64,000 nt of DNA from Streptomyces nojiriensis (lineage in GTDB: Bacteria; Actinomycetota; Actinomycetes; Streptomycetales; Streptomycetaceae). Under the pieces are notes generated by a model that saw nothing but the letters and a program-made list of their open reading frames with translations, was not told the origin of the DNA and ran no database searches. The stretch is from contig NZ_CP071139.1 of assembly GCF_017639205.1 (NCBI RefSeq), positions 620,001-684,000 of the forward strand, in the 5' to 3' direction. Shown one piece after another: positions 34,364-43,748 of this stretch. The translations under genes were made by a program, and so were the position numbers. The stretch's first letter is position 1, and each line of letters opens with the position of its first letter.

Positions 34364-34429
34364 TAGCGGCGGTAGCCGCTCGGGCCAAGGAATGCGTGTC
34401 GAAGACATTCGCCTGCGGGCCTCCGCCGG

Positions 34430-34828
34430 GTGAAGAGGGGACGTTCATGTCCGCAACCTCCGCGCTCCGAGGGCTACATCCACCGTAATGCGAGTACCTG
34501 CCTCGTGCCTGCCGGCGGAGAGTGGTCGACCAGCGAGCCCTCCTTCGACGAGAAGCGGGACCGGCACGTTGCCGAGCTGAAGGCGGCGGGTGACCAGGGC
34601 CGCCGGGAAGGGCTACTCGCCCAACGGCGCAAGCTGGCCGACGGCATCCCGGCGACGGCAGCAAGCCCCACCCGCGCCGAGTGCGAGCAGCGGTGGACGG
34701 ACGCGGGCCGTAAGGAGAGGACCGTCGGCGCCCGTGACGTGTTCGTCGGAGCCTGCGCCAGCTTCCCCCTTCCCGGCCTGCCTGGTCATCCCGCAGCCGT
34801 CGCCGAGGCCGAAACGGTCACGCCGTAA
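34430..34828 (+). CDS. Hypothetical protein upstream of phage portal gene
   Basis: A 132-residue frame with GTG start. The middle (FDEKRDRHVAELKAAGDQGRREGLLAQRRKLAD) is charged and helical with plausible codon use; the start is uncertain. It ends 41 bases before the portal gene, where phages often carry a small head or terminase-associated gene, but I see no similarity to a terminase. Low certainty. Confidence 0.35.
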   Translation: MKRGRSCPQPPRSEGYIHRNASTCLVPAGGEWSTSEPSFDEKRDRHVAELKAAGDQGRREGLLAQRRKLADGIPATAASPTRAECEQRWTDAGRKERTVGARDVFVGACASFPLPGLPGHPAAVAEAETVTP

Positions 34829-34869
34829 CCTGAACAGGCGGCGTGGGGGCCGACTGCCTGGAGAACGCT

Positions 34870-36702
34870 GTGGGCCTGCGCAAGCTGATCACCGACGTAT
34901 GGAGCTGGCTGGACTACAAGCCGGTCATGGCTGACCCCCGCCGTCCCGGCCGTAACGCCTGGTCCGACCTCACGTCCTCGTGGGTCCCGGATGAGGATCT
35001 GCGGCGCCTGTCTGCCTACCGGCTGCTGGCCGCCTACGACTCCAACCAGGCCGGCCAGGTCGCCGCGATCACCGGCGACGACGTCGCGGGCGGGGAGCGG
35101 CGGGAGCTCGGGGACGCGAGCAAGCTGATCGACACTGCCCTGGGCTACCTGCTCGGCTCCGAGCAGACGATCATCGTGCCCGGTGCGGAGCAGGCCGCCG
35201 GCGAGGAGCCCGAAGGACATGTCGAAGCTGCCGCGGTGCAAGATCGCCTCCGAGCCTGGGCGGAGAAGGAGCTCCTGCCCCTGCGCCTCCAGCAGGCCGA
35301 GCGGACCGCGCTCCTCCTCGGCGACTCCGTCTACTCCCTGGCCTGGGACCCCGCCAAGGGCCGCGTCCTGCTCCGAACCTGGGACCCGGGCCTCTACTTC
35401 GCCGAGTGGCCCGACGATGAGCAGGACTCAGGCGAGTTCCCAACCCGCGTGCACCTCGCCTGGGAGATCCCCGAGGACGTACGACGCGGCACCAAGGCAC
35501 GGCTGCGCCGGATCACGTACGAGATCGGACCGATCGCGCCTGCCAGCCGACCTGCCACCGCCAAGGACGGCGCCGCGTTCCGCGAGCCGATTGTGGGGGA
35601 AGGCGGAGACGCCCTGCTCGTACCCGGCGACGCCCAAGACCCCACCACGGGCCTGATCACCCGCTCGTACCCGTGGGCGGCAGGCCGGACCTCGCCGTAC
35701 ACCTGCTACCTGACCGACGCCGAATGGGATCTCGAGGACCTGAAGCACTCCGACCTGCTGTACGACCTGCCCCTACACAAGGCGACCTTCCGGGTCCGCG
35801 CCGACGGCGAAGTCCTACACGGGCTCGACCTCCAGGTCGACTTCATCCCCCTGATTCACATCACCAACAACATCCCCCACTCCGGTGACCACTGGGGCAA
35901 GCCGACGTTGGCGACCGTCCTCCAAGCCCTCGATGAGCTGTCTGCCACCGACACGGACTCCTCTGCCGCCAGCGCCACCACCGGCTCTCCAATCATCGGA
36001 CTCGCCGGCGCCCGACTCCCCATCGACCGCAACACAGGGCAGCCCCTGCCGGTGAAGGTCCGCGCGGGCACCGTCTGGCAGCTCAACGACGGCGGCCGCA
36101 TGGACGTCCTCGACACTTCCGCGCAGCTCGCCGAACTCCGCTCCCGAGTCGACCACGTCCTCGACCGCATCGCCGCGAACAGCCGCCTCACCTCCGCCGG
36201 GCTCGGCACGCTCGACCCCACGGCCCTGCCCTCCGGCTACGCCCTCCAACTCGCCCTCGGCCCACTCGACTCGCTCGTTGCGGCGATGCGGCTGGCCAGG
36301 GCCCACAAGTACGTGATCCTGCTGCGCATGGTCCAGCGACTCCACCAGGCCGGCCAGGCGCAGGGCTGGCCAGCAGGCCAGTCAGTACCCGCCCAGCTCA
36401 CCTGGGGGCCCCACACCCCGACCGACCGAGCCGCTGTCCTCGACGAAGTGGTCAAGGGCGTGGGCGCCGGTGTGCTGTCGTTGGAGACCGGCGTGCGGAT
36501 GCTCCAGGATGCCGGGTACCCGATCGATGACGCACAGCACGAGATCGAGCTCATCCAGACGCGAGCCTTCGATGCAGCTGCGCGTCTCGCTGACGCGACC
36601 GGCGACAACGCCGCGGTGCGTGCCTATCTCGGGCTACCGGCAGCCGATCCGGACACCCTGCGCGTCCCCTTGCCGGAGACGCAGAATGCCGACCCTGAAT
36701 GA
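34870..36702 (+). CDS. Phage portal protein
   Basis: 610 residues. GLRKLITDVWSWLDYKPVMAD, the aspartate-rich SGDHWGKPTLATVLQALDELSATDTDSS and the clip/stem region after about 480 are those of siphophage portals in actinobacteriophages. The dodecameric portal is the DNA entry channel of the capsid. I chose the GTG at 34870, which has GGAG 7 bases upstream; a GTG at 34843 is in frame. Its stop is directly adjacent to the stop of the convergent gene. No terminase gene precedes it. Confidence 0.87.
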   Translation: MGLRKLITDVWSWLDYKPVMADPRRPGRNAWSDLTSSWVPDEDLRRLSAYRLLAAYDSNQAGQVAAITGDDVAGGERRELGDASKLIDTALGYLLGSEQTIIVPGAEQAAGEEPEGHVEAAAVQDRLRAWAEKELLPLRLQQAERTALLLGDSVYSLAWDPAKGRVLLRTWDPGLYFAEWPDDEQDSGEFPTRVHLAWEIPEDVRRGTKARLRRITYEIGPIAPASRPATAKDGAAFREPIVGEGGDALLVPGDAQDPTTGLITRSYPWAAGRTSPYTCYLTDAEWDLEDLKHSDLLYDLPLHKATFRVRADGEVLHGLDLQVDFIPLIHITNNIPHSGDHWGKPTLATVLQALDELSATDTDSSAASATTGSPIIGLAGARLPIDRNTGQPLPVKVRAGTVWQLNDGGRMDVLDTSAQLAELRSRVDHVLDRIAANSRLTSAGLGTLDPTALPSGYALQLALGPLDSLVAAMRLARAHKYVILLRMVQRLHQAGQAQGWPAGQSVPAQLTWGPHTPTDRAAVLDEVVKGVGAGVLSLETGVRMLQDAGYPIDDAQHEIELIQTRAFDAAARLADATGDNAAVRAYLGLPAADPDTLRVPLPETQNADPE

Positions 36703-37311
36703 TCAGGCCGCCGCCGGGCTCGCGGCGATCTCAAGAGGTACGTTCCAGACGGAGCTTCCCGACCGTGCAGTCACCCGCAGACGCACAGGCGCATCCGCAT
36801 AGTCCTGCCGCCACCGCTCCGTTCCGATCGTCATCCACGTCGGCGGCATGGTGGGCGTGAGGGCGTACTGCGTCCATTCCCCGACGAGCAGTTCCTGCGG
36901 GGCGATGGCCCTACCCCGGTCGTCGCAGCCGTCGGCGCTGAACCGCCACGGCCCCCATACGGTGGCCCGGACTTCCTCCGGAAGGGGCCCACCAGCGACC
37001 GGCGAGGCGTGGCCCCTCCACGAGCTGTCGTTCCGGATCGACACCGTCACCTCGATCGGCCCCCTGGGTTCCAACCCGGCGGGGCCGTCGAGGTGCAGAC
37101 GGAGGAGGGCGGACGCCCCGTCCTCGGTTACCGCCAGTTGGCATCGGAAACTCGGAGTGAGGGCCGCGTGCTGCCGCTCCTCCTCGATGCGCGACAAGAT
37201 CGCCGCCGCATGGTGGGAGTGCCGAGCTGCTCGCCAAGCCCCTACGGTTCCGACCGCAGCGACGATGGAGACGCCGAGAGCGAGGATGGCGATCACGTCC
37301 GTTGTGCTCAT
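36703..37311 (-). CDS. Hypothetical membrane-anchored protein
   Basis: 202 residues. One N-terminal membrane helix (DVIAILALGVSIVAAVGTVGAW) with a short outside end, then a helical neck (RHSHHAAAILSRIEEERQHAAL) and a beta-rich cytoplasmic domain to the end. It is antisense to the phage structural genes, which marks it as an insertion into the head module. No family recognised; the layout resembles chromosomal Streptomyces orphan proteins. Confidence 0.65.
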   Translation of the reverse strand: MSTTDVIAILALGVSIVAAVGTVGAWRAARHSHHAAAILSRIEEERQHAALTPSFRCQLAVTEDGASALLRLHLDGPAGLEPRGPIEVTVSIRNDSSWRGHASPVAGGPLPEEVRATVWGPWRFSADGCDDRGRAIAPQELLVGEWTQYALTPTMPPTWMTIGTERWRQDYADAPVRLRVTARSGSSVWNVPLEIAASPAAA

Positions 37312-37377
37312 GGCCGGCACGCTATCCGCCCTGCCTGGCCTGCGGCTCCGCTTTGGGGCAAGTGGCCGGCCCGCGGT

Positions 37378-37560
37378 TCAGCCGTCGCCGATGCTGTCGA
37401 AGCCCTTCAACAGGGGCTCCAGTTCGTGGGCGGCGCCGCACAGTGCGCATAGGCGTGTACCCGGCCGCTCGGCGTGGTCAAGAGCCTGCTGCCAGGTCAG
37501 AGCCGGTCTGTTGAGGCTCTTTGAAAACGGCGACCCCTGCTCGCTGACACCACTTGGTTG
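37378..37560 (-). pseudogene. DUF6233-like C-terminal fragment
   Basis: The end of a minus-strand frame, LTWQQALDHAERPGTRLCALCGAAHELEPLLKGFD in effect (Cys pair CALC near the end), resembles the C-terminus of small DUF6233-type Streptomyces proteins, but no matching N-terminal part can be found upstream in one frame. Probably a fragment. The remainder of 37,321-38,030 holds no gene; TTGACA at 37863-37868 may be a -35 box for the decarboxylase gene. Confidence 0.35.
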
Positions 37561-38030
37561 CAAGCTCAACGAGGGGGCGGTTCGCTAGATAACTAACAGC
37601 GGCCCCGACAAAGCGGCTACGAGTGGCCCAGCAGGGTTGCGGATTCAAGGACGGTGTGAAGTGGCCCCACGCGCCGAACTGGTACGTCAAGTGGGTTTGG
37701 TGGAGCTAATTCGCGCCGCATCAAACGGCTGTCGGCACCGCTGGCGGCCGCTTTCCCTGCACATCCGTTAGTTGGAGTCGGTCGGCCGTTGCCCGCGGCT
37801 ATTCCTCGACATCGCTGAGCAAAAGTGCGTGCGAGGAGGTGGGAGGAGCTTGTCGACAGCGTTTGACAGGCCCTGAGCAGTGGCGCGTACTGGAAGAAAG
37901 GCCCGGACAGCAGTGGGCAGGGGCAGCCCACAGGGGCACTAGGCGCCGGCACATGTGGACAGCAGTGAGGCGGAACGGCCCGTTAATCGCGCCCAACTGG
38001 CGCCGCGCCTGACCAACTGGAGGACCGTCA

Positions 38031-40220
38031 ATGACCAACGAGTTCTCACGTAAGCAGTCGGAGTCACCGTCACGTGTCGCGCCAGAGCTCGACCTAGCTA
38101 AGGCTCGCGGGACCCCCTCGCTGGCCGCGTGGTTCCTTGGGCCGATGGCCGAGAATCAGCAGGTTCTGACCGAGCTGATCAACGATGCACTGAACAAGCA
38201 CTGCGAGGACCGCAAGAACTTCTACCCCAACGATCCGGAGTACGTCAGCGACGAGATCAAAGAATCACAGGCTTACCAGGACAGCGTTGAGGTGCTTCGC
38301 TCGGAGCACACCAAGCTGCTGAAACGGCTTGAAGGCTCGGTACCGTTCTTCAGCTACCGCTATCAGGCCCACATGTTGTGGGACCACACGCTTCCGTCCA
38401 TAGCTGGCTATTTCGCTGCCATGCTCTACAACCAGAACAACGTCGCCGCAGAAGCCTCGCCGGTGACGACGCGGCTGGAAGAGGAGGTCGGCCTGGACCT
38501 GTGCAGGATGCTCGGCTATGACGAGGCCGGTACACCGGCGCCTTGGGGGCATCTCACGTGCGACGGGACCGTCGCCAACCTGGAAGCTCTGTGGTCAGCG
38601 CGCAATCTGATGTACTATCCGCTCGCGGTCGCTGAAGCGATCCGGCGGCACCAGGATGCCCTCGGCACCGCTCGCGACATCACCGTCCGTCTGGCCAACG
38701 GCCAGGACGAGCCCCGGCTGCTCGACTTGGATGCCTGGGAGAGCGTAAACCTCCCGGTGGACGAGGTTCTTGGGCTACCAAACCGGATGGTGAAGAAGTG
38801 CCACATCCAACCGGACGACCTGCGTCTGATCAACGAATTCACGCTGCAGTATCTGGGCTATGAGGCGTTCCAGCGCCGCTTCCTAGACGGCCAGGTGGGC
38901 GACCCTGCCGTCTTGGTGACAGCCACCATGCACTATTCGTGGCCGAAGGCGGCATCAATTCTCGGCATCGGGCAAGGCGGCTTGATCCCGATCGACGTCG
39001 ACCTAGACGCCCGGGCCACAGAGGGCTGCGTACGGGCCAAGTTGGATTCCTGCATGCAAGACCGACGTCCGGTTGTCTGCCATGTTGCGGTACTGGGCAG
39101 CACCGAGCAGAGCGCCATCGACCCCTTGGAGCGCATGCTCGTGGTGCGTGAGGAGTTTCACCGGCGCAATGTCTCGTACCCGATCCATGTCGACGCCGCT
39201 TGGGGCGGCTACTTTGCGGCGATGAGGCGCAAACCCTCGCCGCCGAGCGACGGCCAGCTTCCCAGAGAGACACCCGCCGTAGAGATGAGCAGGTACGCCA
39301 ACCGGCAGTATGACTGTCTCAACCGGGCCGACTCGATCACGATCGACCCGCACAAAGCTGGATTCGTACCCTACCCGGCGGGCGGGTTGTGCTACCGCAA
39401 CGGTGCCCAGAAGAAGATGGTGTTGTTCTCCGCACCGTACATCGATCAGGGCTCGTCAACCGTTGGTGTGGGGAAATACGGAGTCGAGGGATCCAAACCG
39501 GGTGCCGCAGCGGCGAGCGTGTACCTGAGCCACCGTGTCATCACGGCAGACCAGAACGGCTACGGCAAGATCCTCGGACAGGCGCTGTTCAACAGCAAGC
39601 GGCTGTACGCGGCAGTCGTCACCATGGGCCTGGACAACCCGGACTTCCTGGTCGCTCCGTGCCAACGGCTGCCAGTGGAGCGCACCTCTCCAGACGACGA
39701 GGAGGCCCTGAAGGGCCAACTACGCTTCATTAAGGAGCGTATCGTCGACCGGAGCAATAACGACCTCAAGGCCGATACCGAGGCAATGGGGCTGCTCGCC
39801 GAACTGGGCTCCGACCAGCTCATCATCGCGTACGCGTTCAACTCGCGCTCCGATGACATGCCGAACCCAAATCTGACTACGACGAACTTGATCAACCGCC
39901 GGATAGCCCGGAAGCTGGCTATCCTCCCGGAAATCGCTGTCGCCGAAGGCATGCCCAAAACTGAGCAGCGTCCCACCATGATCGTCAGCGGCTCACAGCT
40001 CGATCCAAGCCTGTACGGCCAGGACTACATGCGCTTCCTGATGAAACGGCTGGGCGTCCGGGGTGATCCCACCAAGGACTCGATCGACTACCTGTTGTCC
40101 TGCACCATGGATCCCTGGATGACCAGCACTGTAGACGGGAACTTTATCGACAATTTGCGCGAGCTCCTAGCGGAGGCGGTACGCGAAGCGATCCTCCACG
40201 TCGCCCGTGAGGGTTTCTAA
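38031..40220 (+). CDS. PLP-dependent decarboxylase, tyrosine-decarboxylase-like (group II)
   Basis: 729 residues, GGAGG 8 bases before the ATG. Recognisable along its length as the bacterial TDC type: SLAAWFLGPMAENQQVLTEL, NNVAAEASPVTTRLEEEVG, WGHLTCDGTVANLEALW, His301 (MHYSWPKAA), Asp388 (HVDAAWGGY) and PLP Lys442 (TIDPHKAGFVPY). Family enzymes decarboxylate tyrosine or other aromatic or acidic amino acids. It is about 100 residues longer than enterococcal TDC. No antiporter is adjacent, unlike classic TDC operons. It lies between phage portal and scaffold genes, clearly as cargo. Confidence 0.85.
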   Translation: MTNEFSRKQSESPSRVAPELDLAKARGTPSLAAWFLGPMAENQQVLTELINDALNKHCEDRKNFYPNDPEYVSDEIKESQAYQDSVEVLRSEHTKLLKRLEGSVPFFSYRYQAHMLWDHTLPSIAGYFAAMLYNQNNVAAEASPVTTRLEEEVGLDLCRMLGYDEAGTPAPWGHLTCDGTVANLEALWSARNLMYYPLAVAEAIRRHQDALGTARDITVRLANGQDEPRLLDLDAWESVNLPVDEVLGLPNRMVKKCHIQPDDLRLINEFTLQYLGYEAFQRRFLDGQVGDPAVLVTATMHYSWPKAASILGIGQGGLIPIDVDLDARATEGCVRAKLDSCMQDRRPVVCHVAVLGSTEQSAIDPLERMLVVREEFHRRNVSYPIHVDAAWGGYFAAMRRKPSPPSDGQLPRETPAVEMSRYANRQYDCLNRADSITIDPHKAGFVPYPAGGLCYRNGAQKKMVLFSAPYIDQGSSTVGVGKYGVEGSKPGAAAASVYLSHRVITADQNGYGKILGQALFNSKRLYAAVVTMGLDNPDFLVAPCQRLPVERTSPDDEEALKGQLRFIKERIVDRSNNDLKADTEAMGLLAELGSDQLIIAYAFNSRSDDMPNPNLTTTNLINRRIARKLAILPEIAVAEGMPKTEQRPTMIVSGSQLDPSLYGQDYMRFLMKRLGVRGDPTKDSIDYLLSCTMDPWMTSTVDGNFIDNLRELLAEAVREAILHVAREGF

Positions 40221-40777
40221 TGGCCTGTTCCGACAGAACGCCCTTCGGCACCTGACGTCCACCGGTTTGTCCGGCTCTGCCCCAAGCGAGCCAACTCAAC
40301 CGCTAACGGGCCAGCTCAAGCTCCCAGTCACGCCTGCCTCACCCGGATCAGCCACGTCCCGATGTGGGGAACGAGAGCAGGTCTGGGGAACGAGCCGATC
40401 GTGGGTGGGGAAGCTCTGTGCGTGTCCCGTGCCGACTCGGGGCTTGGGACGCGTACGAGCAGCAGCTGATGTATGACGAGCTGAGAGGTCGGTAACGCCC
40501 TCAGCGTGAGGTACGCCGCGGGTGTGACGTCGGCTGGCGGGAGCGGGGCGAGCTTACGACCCCGTTCGGCGCACTCCTGCTGGAGGAGTGGGTTACTGAT
40601 GGGCGGCCCCGATCCCGTCGGCGTCACACCTCAGCGCGACATGATCAAGCTAACAGCCTCGCAGGACATCTCTGGCCGTGCGCTCGTTACGGCCCGATCA
40701 GTAAACGGCCCGGCTTGGAGGCGGGGCTAAACTGATCAACGGCGTGGGGGCGCTGGAGACCTTGACGACGTTCACGT
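40221..40777. other. Intergenic region before phage scaffold gene
   Basis: About 557 bases with no supportable gene. GGTGTGACG (40521-40529) and CGTCACACC (40622-40630) form a perfect 9-bp inverted repeat 92 bases apart, which could be paired operators or chance. The rest shows no recognisable signal. Confidence 0.4.
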
Positions 40778-41455
40778 ATGACGCGCCCGCTCCCTTCGCC
40801 GCTCGCGCCGGTCGGCTACCGCCGAGACGGTCGCCCGATCTACCCGATTCTCGGTGCCGCCCCGAACGACCCGTCGGCCGAGCCCGCAGACCCGGCGGAC
40901 TCGCCCGCCCCGACCGTGACCCAGGACGACCTGAACCGCCTCCTTGCCCGGGAGAAGACTCAGGGTGGTCGAGCGGCCGTGAAGAAGCTCTTGGGGGAGC
41001 TCGGATTCGACACTCCCGAGGCGCTGGGCGCGTTCATCACCACGAAGCGCGAGGCGGACCAGGCGGCCCTGTCGGAGGTCGAGCGCCGCGAGCAGGCTGC
41101 GGCCGAACTGGAACGGCAGGCCAGCCAGCGCATCGCCGACGCGGAGACCCGGGAACGGGCAGCGGTCCGCCGCACCGTGCTTGCCGGACTGGGCGCTAGC
41201 GGCGAGGACCTGGCGGACGCCGTCGTCCTCGTCGAGCGGGCCCTCGCCGATCAGCCGGACGCCGACGAGGTCGCCGTCACGGCCGTCGCCGAGCAGCTCA
41301 AGGAGCGCCGACCGAGCCTGTTCGGGCAGCAGACCCCGCCGCCGGCGCCCGGAGGCTCGCCCGCTGGGGGCCCGCCGAGCCGTGGGGGAGTGCCGCCGCG
41401 ACCGGGCGCCGCCGGTCTGGAGATGGCCCGCCGCCGCGGCTTCGTCACCGGCTGA
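40778..41455 (+). CDS. Phage capsid scaffolding protein
   Basis: 225 residues. A Pro-rich start, a long charged coiled coil (about 48-130: DDLNRLLAREK, EVERREQAAAELERQASQRIADAETRERAAVRR) and a Gly/Pro-rich, basic tail are the usual make-up of siphophage scaffolds. It directly precedes the decoration and capsid genes, as expected. Scaffolds are poorly conserved, so the call rests on layout and position. Confidence 0.75.
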   Translation: MTRPLPSPLAPVGYRRDGRPIYPILGAAPNDPSAEPADPADSPAPTVTQDDLNRLLAREKTQGGRAAVKKLLGELGFDTPEALGAFITTKREADQAALSEVERREQAAAELERQASQRIADAETRERAAVRRTVLAGLGASGEDLADAVVLVERALADQPDADEVAVTAVAEQLKERRPSLFGQQTPPPAPGGSPAGGPPSRGGVPPRPGAAGLEMARRRGFVTG

Positions 41456-41584
41456 CCTGCCCGGCAGCCAGCCACTCCCACCGGCGGGCAAGCCGGACCA
41501 GGGGACCACGCCCCGTACTTCCGTGGACGACGCCACCACCTGGTGTGCGCCCGCCCCGCTTCGCGTCCCACGGAAGGACAGGCT

Positions 41585-42001
41585 GTGACCATCCAGCCGA
41601 TCACCACGTCGGTGTCGTACACCGCTGACCGGGCCTGGCTCGGCAGTCTGCACGGCACGGACTCCACCGAGACGATCACCCTCGACGTCTCCAAGCTTGC
41701 CGCCGCCCACGTCCAGGCGTCCACCGACACCAGCCAGCCGTACGGCCGGGTCCTGTCCGGGGTGCCGGTCGGGAAGATCACCGCCTCCGGCCTCTACGGA
41801 TCCTTCGACCCTGCCGCAGCCGACGGCCGCCAGAACTTGGCCGGCTTCGTGTTCGCCGAGACGCTGTATGCCCCGTCGGCGGCGAAGGTGCCCGCGGCGC
41901 TGCTGTGGCACGGCGTGGTCGTGACGGCGAAGGTGCCCGGCGGCATCGACACCACCAAGGTCACCGCGTCGGTGACCGGCCCGCAGATCCGGTTCGTGTG
42001 A
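41585..42001 (+). CDS. Phage head decoration protein (gpD-like)
   Basis: 138 residues, GTG start behind GGAAGGACA. Beta-rich sequence with YGRVLSGVPVGKITASGLYG and AGFVFAETLYAP, as in lambda gpD-type trimeric capsid-stabilising proteins. It lies 10 bases before the major capsid gene. Confidence 0.75.
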   Translation: MTIQPITTSVSYTADRAWLGSLHGTDSTETITLDVSKLAAAHVQASTDTSQPYGRVLSGVPVGKITASGLYGSFDPAAADGRQNLAGFVFAETLYAPSAAKVPAALLWHGVVVTAKVPGGIDTTKVTASVTGPQIRFV

Positions 42002-42011
42002 GGGGACGACG

Positions 42012-43067
42012 ATGACCATTCAGGACCTGATCAAGAACGTTGCGGTCAACGACCTGACCACCTTCGCCTGCGCCATCCCCTCCCAGGCGGACCACCTGCT
42101 TTCCAAGGCCGGCGGCATCATCCCGACCCTGGAGCAGGACGAGGTGAAGTGGCAGGTCAAGGACAACGGCCGGTACGTCAACGTGGCCAAGTACCGGGCT
42201 TTCGACGCGTCCGTGCCGTTCGCGACCCGCGAGGCGTGGCAGACCACGCGCGAGGGCATGTTGCCCCCGCTCGGCCAGAAGCTGCTCGTCGGCGAGCAGG
42301 AGCAGATCCTCCTGGAGGCATCCCGAGGCGCTGACGAGGACCGGCTGATCGAACTCCTCTACGACGACACCGAGCGGCACGTCGAGGCCATCCGCTCCCG
42401 CATCGAACTCGCCTGGGGCGACGTGCTGACCGACGGCAAGTTCACCCTCGCCGCCGAAAACGGACTCACGATCGAAGTCGACTGGGGCGTCCCGGCCGGC
42501 AACATGCCCACTGTCCCCAAGCTGTGGAGCGACCCGACGTCCGACCCCATCAAGGACGAACTCGCCTGGATCCAATACCTGGACGACCGAGGTGCCCCGG
42601 CACCGGAGATGGTGCTGACCAGCCGCAAGGCGTTCTCGTTCCTCGCGGCCAACAACGCCTACCGCGCGGCGTACTACGGCAGCGTCAACCCCTCGAACAC
42701 CCCGACGGCGACGCTCACCCCACAGCAGATCAACGTGGTCCGCGACAACTACGGACTGCCGCCGGTCACGTTCTACAAGGGCCAGGTCCGTGTCGACGGC
42801 GTTCAGACCAAGGTGCTGCCCGAGGACCGGTGGATCCTGCTGCCCCCGGACCGCTCCAAGTGGGGCCAGACCATCTTCGGCGTGACGGCCGAGGCCCTCG
42901 CCCTTTCGCGGGGCACGAACCCGGAAATCACGAAGGAGGACCGGCCGGGAATCATCATCACCCGCGGCGCGCAGGACGACCCGGTTCAGATTTGGACGAA
43001 GGGTGCAGCCGTCGGCATGCCGGTCCTTCACACCCCGGACGCCCACGTCGTTGCGAAGGTGATCTGA
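42012..43067 (+). CDS. Phage major capsid protein (HK97-fold, family E)
   Basis: 351 residues, GAGGGG 6 bases before the ATG. It has the family-E features: alpha-helical N-arm, REAWQTTREGMLPPLGQKL, DEDRLIELLYDDTERHVEAIRSRIELAW and the C-terminal ITRGAQDDPVQIWTKGAAVGMPV. It forms the icosahedral shell together with the decoration protein. Stop overlaps the next start (TGATG). Confidence 0.87.
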   Translation: MTIQDLIKNVAVNDLTTFACAIPSQADHLLSKAGGIIPTLEQDEVKWQVKDNGRYVNVAKYRAFDASVPFATREAWQTTREGMLPPLGQKLLVGEQEQILLEASRGADEDRLIELLYDDTERHVEAIRSRIELAWGDVLTDGKFTLAAENGLTIEVDWGVPAGNMPTVPKLWSDPTSDPIKDELAWIQYLDDRGAPAPEMVLTSRKAFSFLAANNAYRAAYYGSVNPSNTPTATLTPQQINVVRDNYGLPPVTFYKGQVRVDGVQTKVLPEDRWILLPPDRSKWGQTIFGVTAEALALSRGTNPEITKEDRPGIIITRGAQDDPVQIWTKGAAVGMPVLHTPDAHVVAKVI

Positions 43068-43351
43068 TGGCCCGACTCTCTGCCGCCGTCCACGTCCAGC
43101 ACCCGACGACCCGGGAGTGGATGGTCCTGGAGCCGGGTGAGGAACCAGCACCCGAACTCGCTGCCGAGATCACCAACCCCGGCGCCTGGGAGAGCGGCGT
43201 GCTGCCCGAGCCCGAGGACCAGGCGGAGGACGAGGGACCACCCCCCTTCGGCTTCGCCTCGGAGGAATCGGTCGAGCCGGAGCCGGATCCGGACGCCGAT
43301 CCGGAGTCATCGCCCACTCCGCAGCGCCGCCGGAAGACCGCCACCACGTAG
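43067..43351 (+). CDS. Small acidic phage head protein
   Basis: 94 residues. The first 45 (MARLSAAVHVQHPTTREWMVLEPGEEPAPELA) look like a small beta domain found after capsid genes in actinophages; the rest is Glu/Asp/Pro-rich, then a basic end (QRRRKTATT). Start overlaps the capsid stop by one base, so it is translationally coupled. Exact role unknown. Confidence 0.65.
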   Translation: MARLSAAVHVQHPTTREWMVLEPGEEPAPELAAEITNPGAWESGVLPEPEDQAEDEGPPPFGFASEESVEPEPDPDADPESSPTPQRRRKTATT

Positions 43352-43416
43352 CCGTACCCGACAGGGACCGCCGACTCGTCAAGAGGGGCGGTCCCCCTGC
43401 TACGCAGGGAGAGTCC

Positions 43417-43743
43417 GTGAACCCCGCCGTCCTCGCTTGGCTCCTTGCCCAGCTCGGCCCCGCCACCGACCAGACCGACCTCACCGCCCGCTACGCGCGA
43501 CTCGCCAGCGCCCGGGAAGTCGCGCGCGAGGTCCTCTCCGAACGCCGCGCCAACCTGCTGGCCGAACCGCTGCGCATGGTGGTTGACGGCGTCGTCACCA
43601 TCGACCAGAGCAACAACCTCCAGGGCCTCGAACGCCAGCTTGCTGCGCTCACCGAGACGTCGGCTCCTGACGATTCGGTCGCCGGCGAGCCAGGCATCGA
43701 GCTGGTCACCGCGCCGCTCGTACCGGCCCACCGGATTCGGTAG
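43417..43743 (+). CDS. Phage head protein of unknown function
   Basis: 108 residues, GTG start behind AGGGAGAG. Helical N-terminal half (LARYARLASAREVAREVLSERRANLL-like) and an acidic second half. Five bases before the MuF-like gene. Position fits a small connector or internal head protein. No family recognised. Confidence 0.6.
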   Translation: MNPAVLAWLLAQLGPATDQTDLTARYARLASAREVAREVLSERRANLLAEPLRMVVDGVVTIDQSNNLQGLERQLAALTETSAPDDSVAGEPGIELVTAPLVPAHRIR

Positions 43744-43748
43744 CCGCC

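Noticed and set aside
30781..34365. Composite transposon bounded by the two IS630 copies
   Set aside because: Each copy has its own TA pair and copy 2 sits in a stop codon whose uninterrupted form can be reconstructed, so independent insertions explain the layout better.
40328..40627. 99-residue minus-strand frame in the decarboxylase-scaffold gap
   Set aside because: No ribosome-binding site, no similarity and unfavourable codon use.
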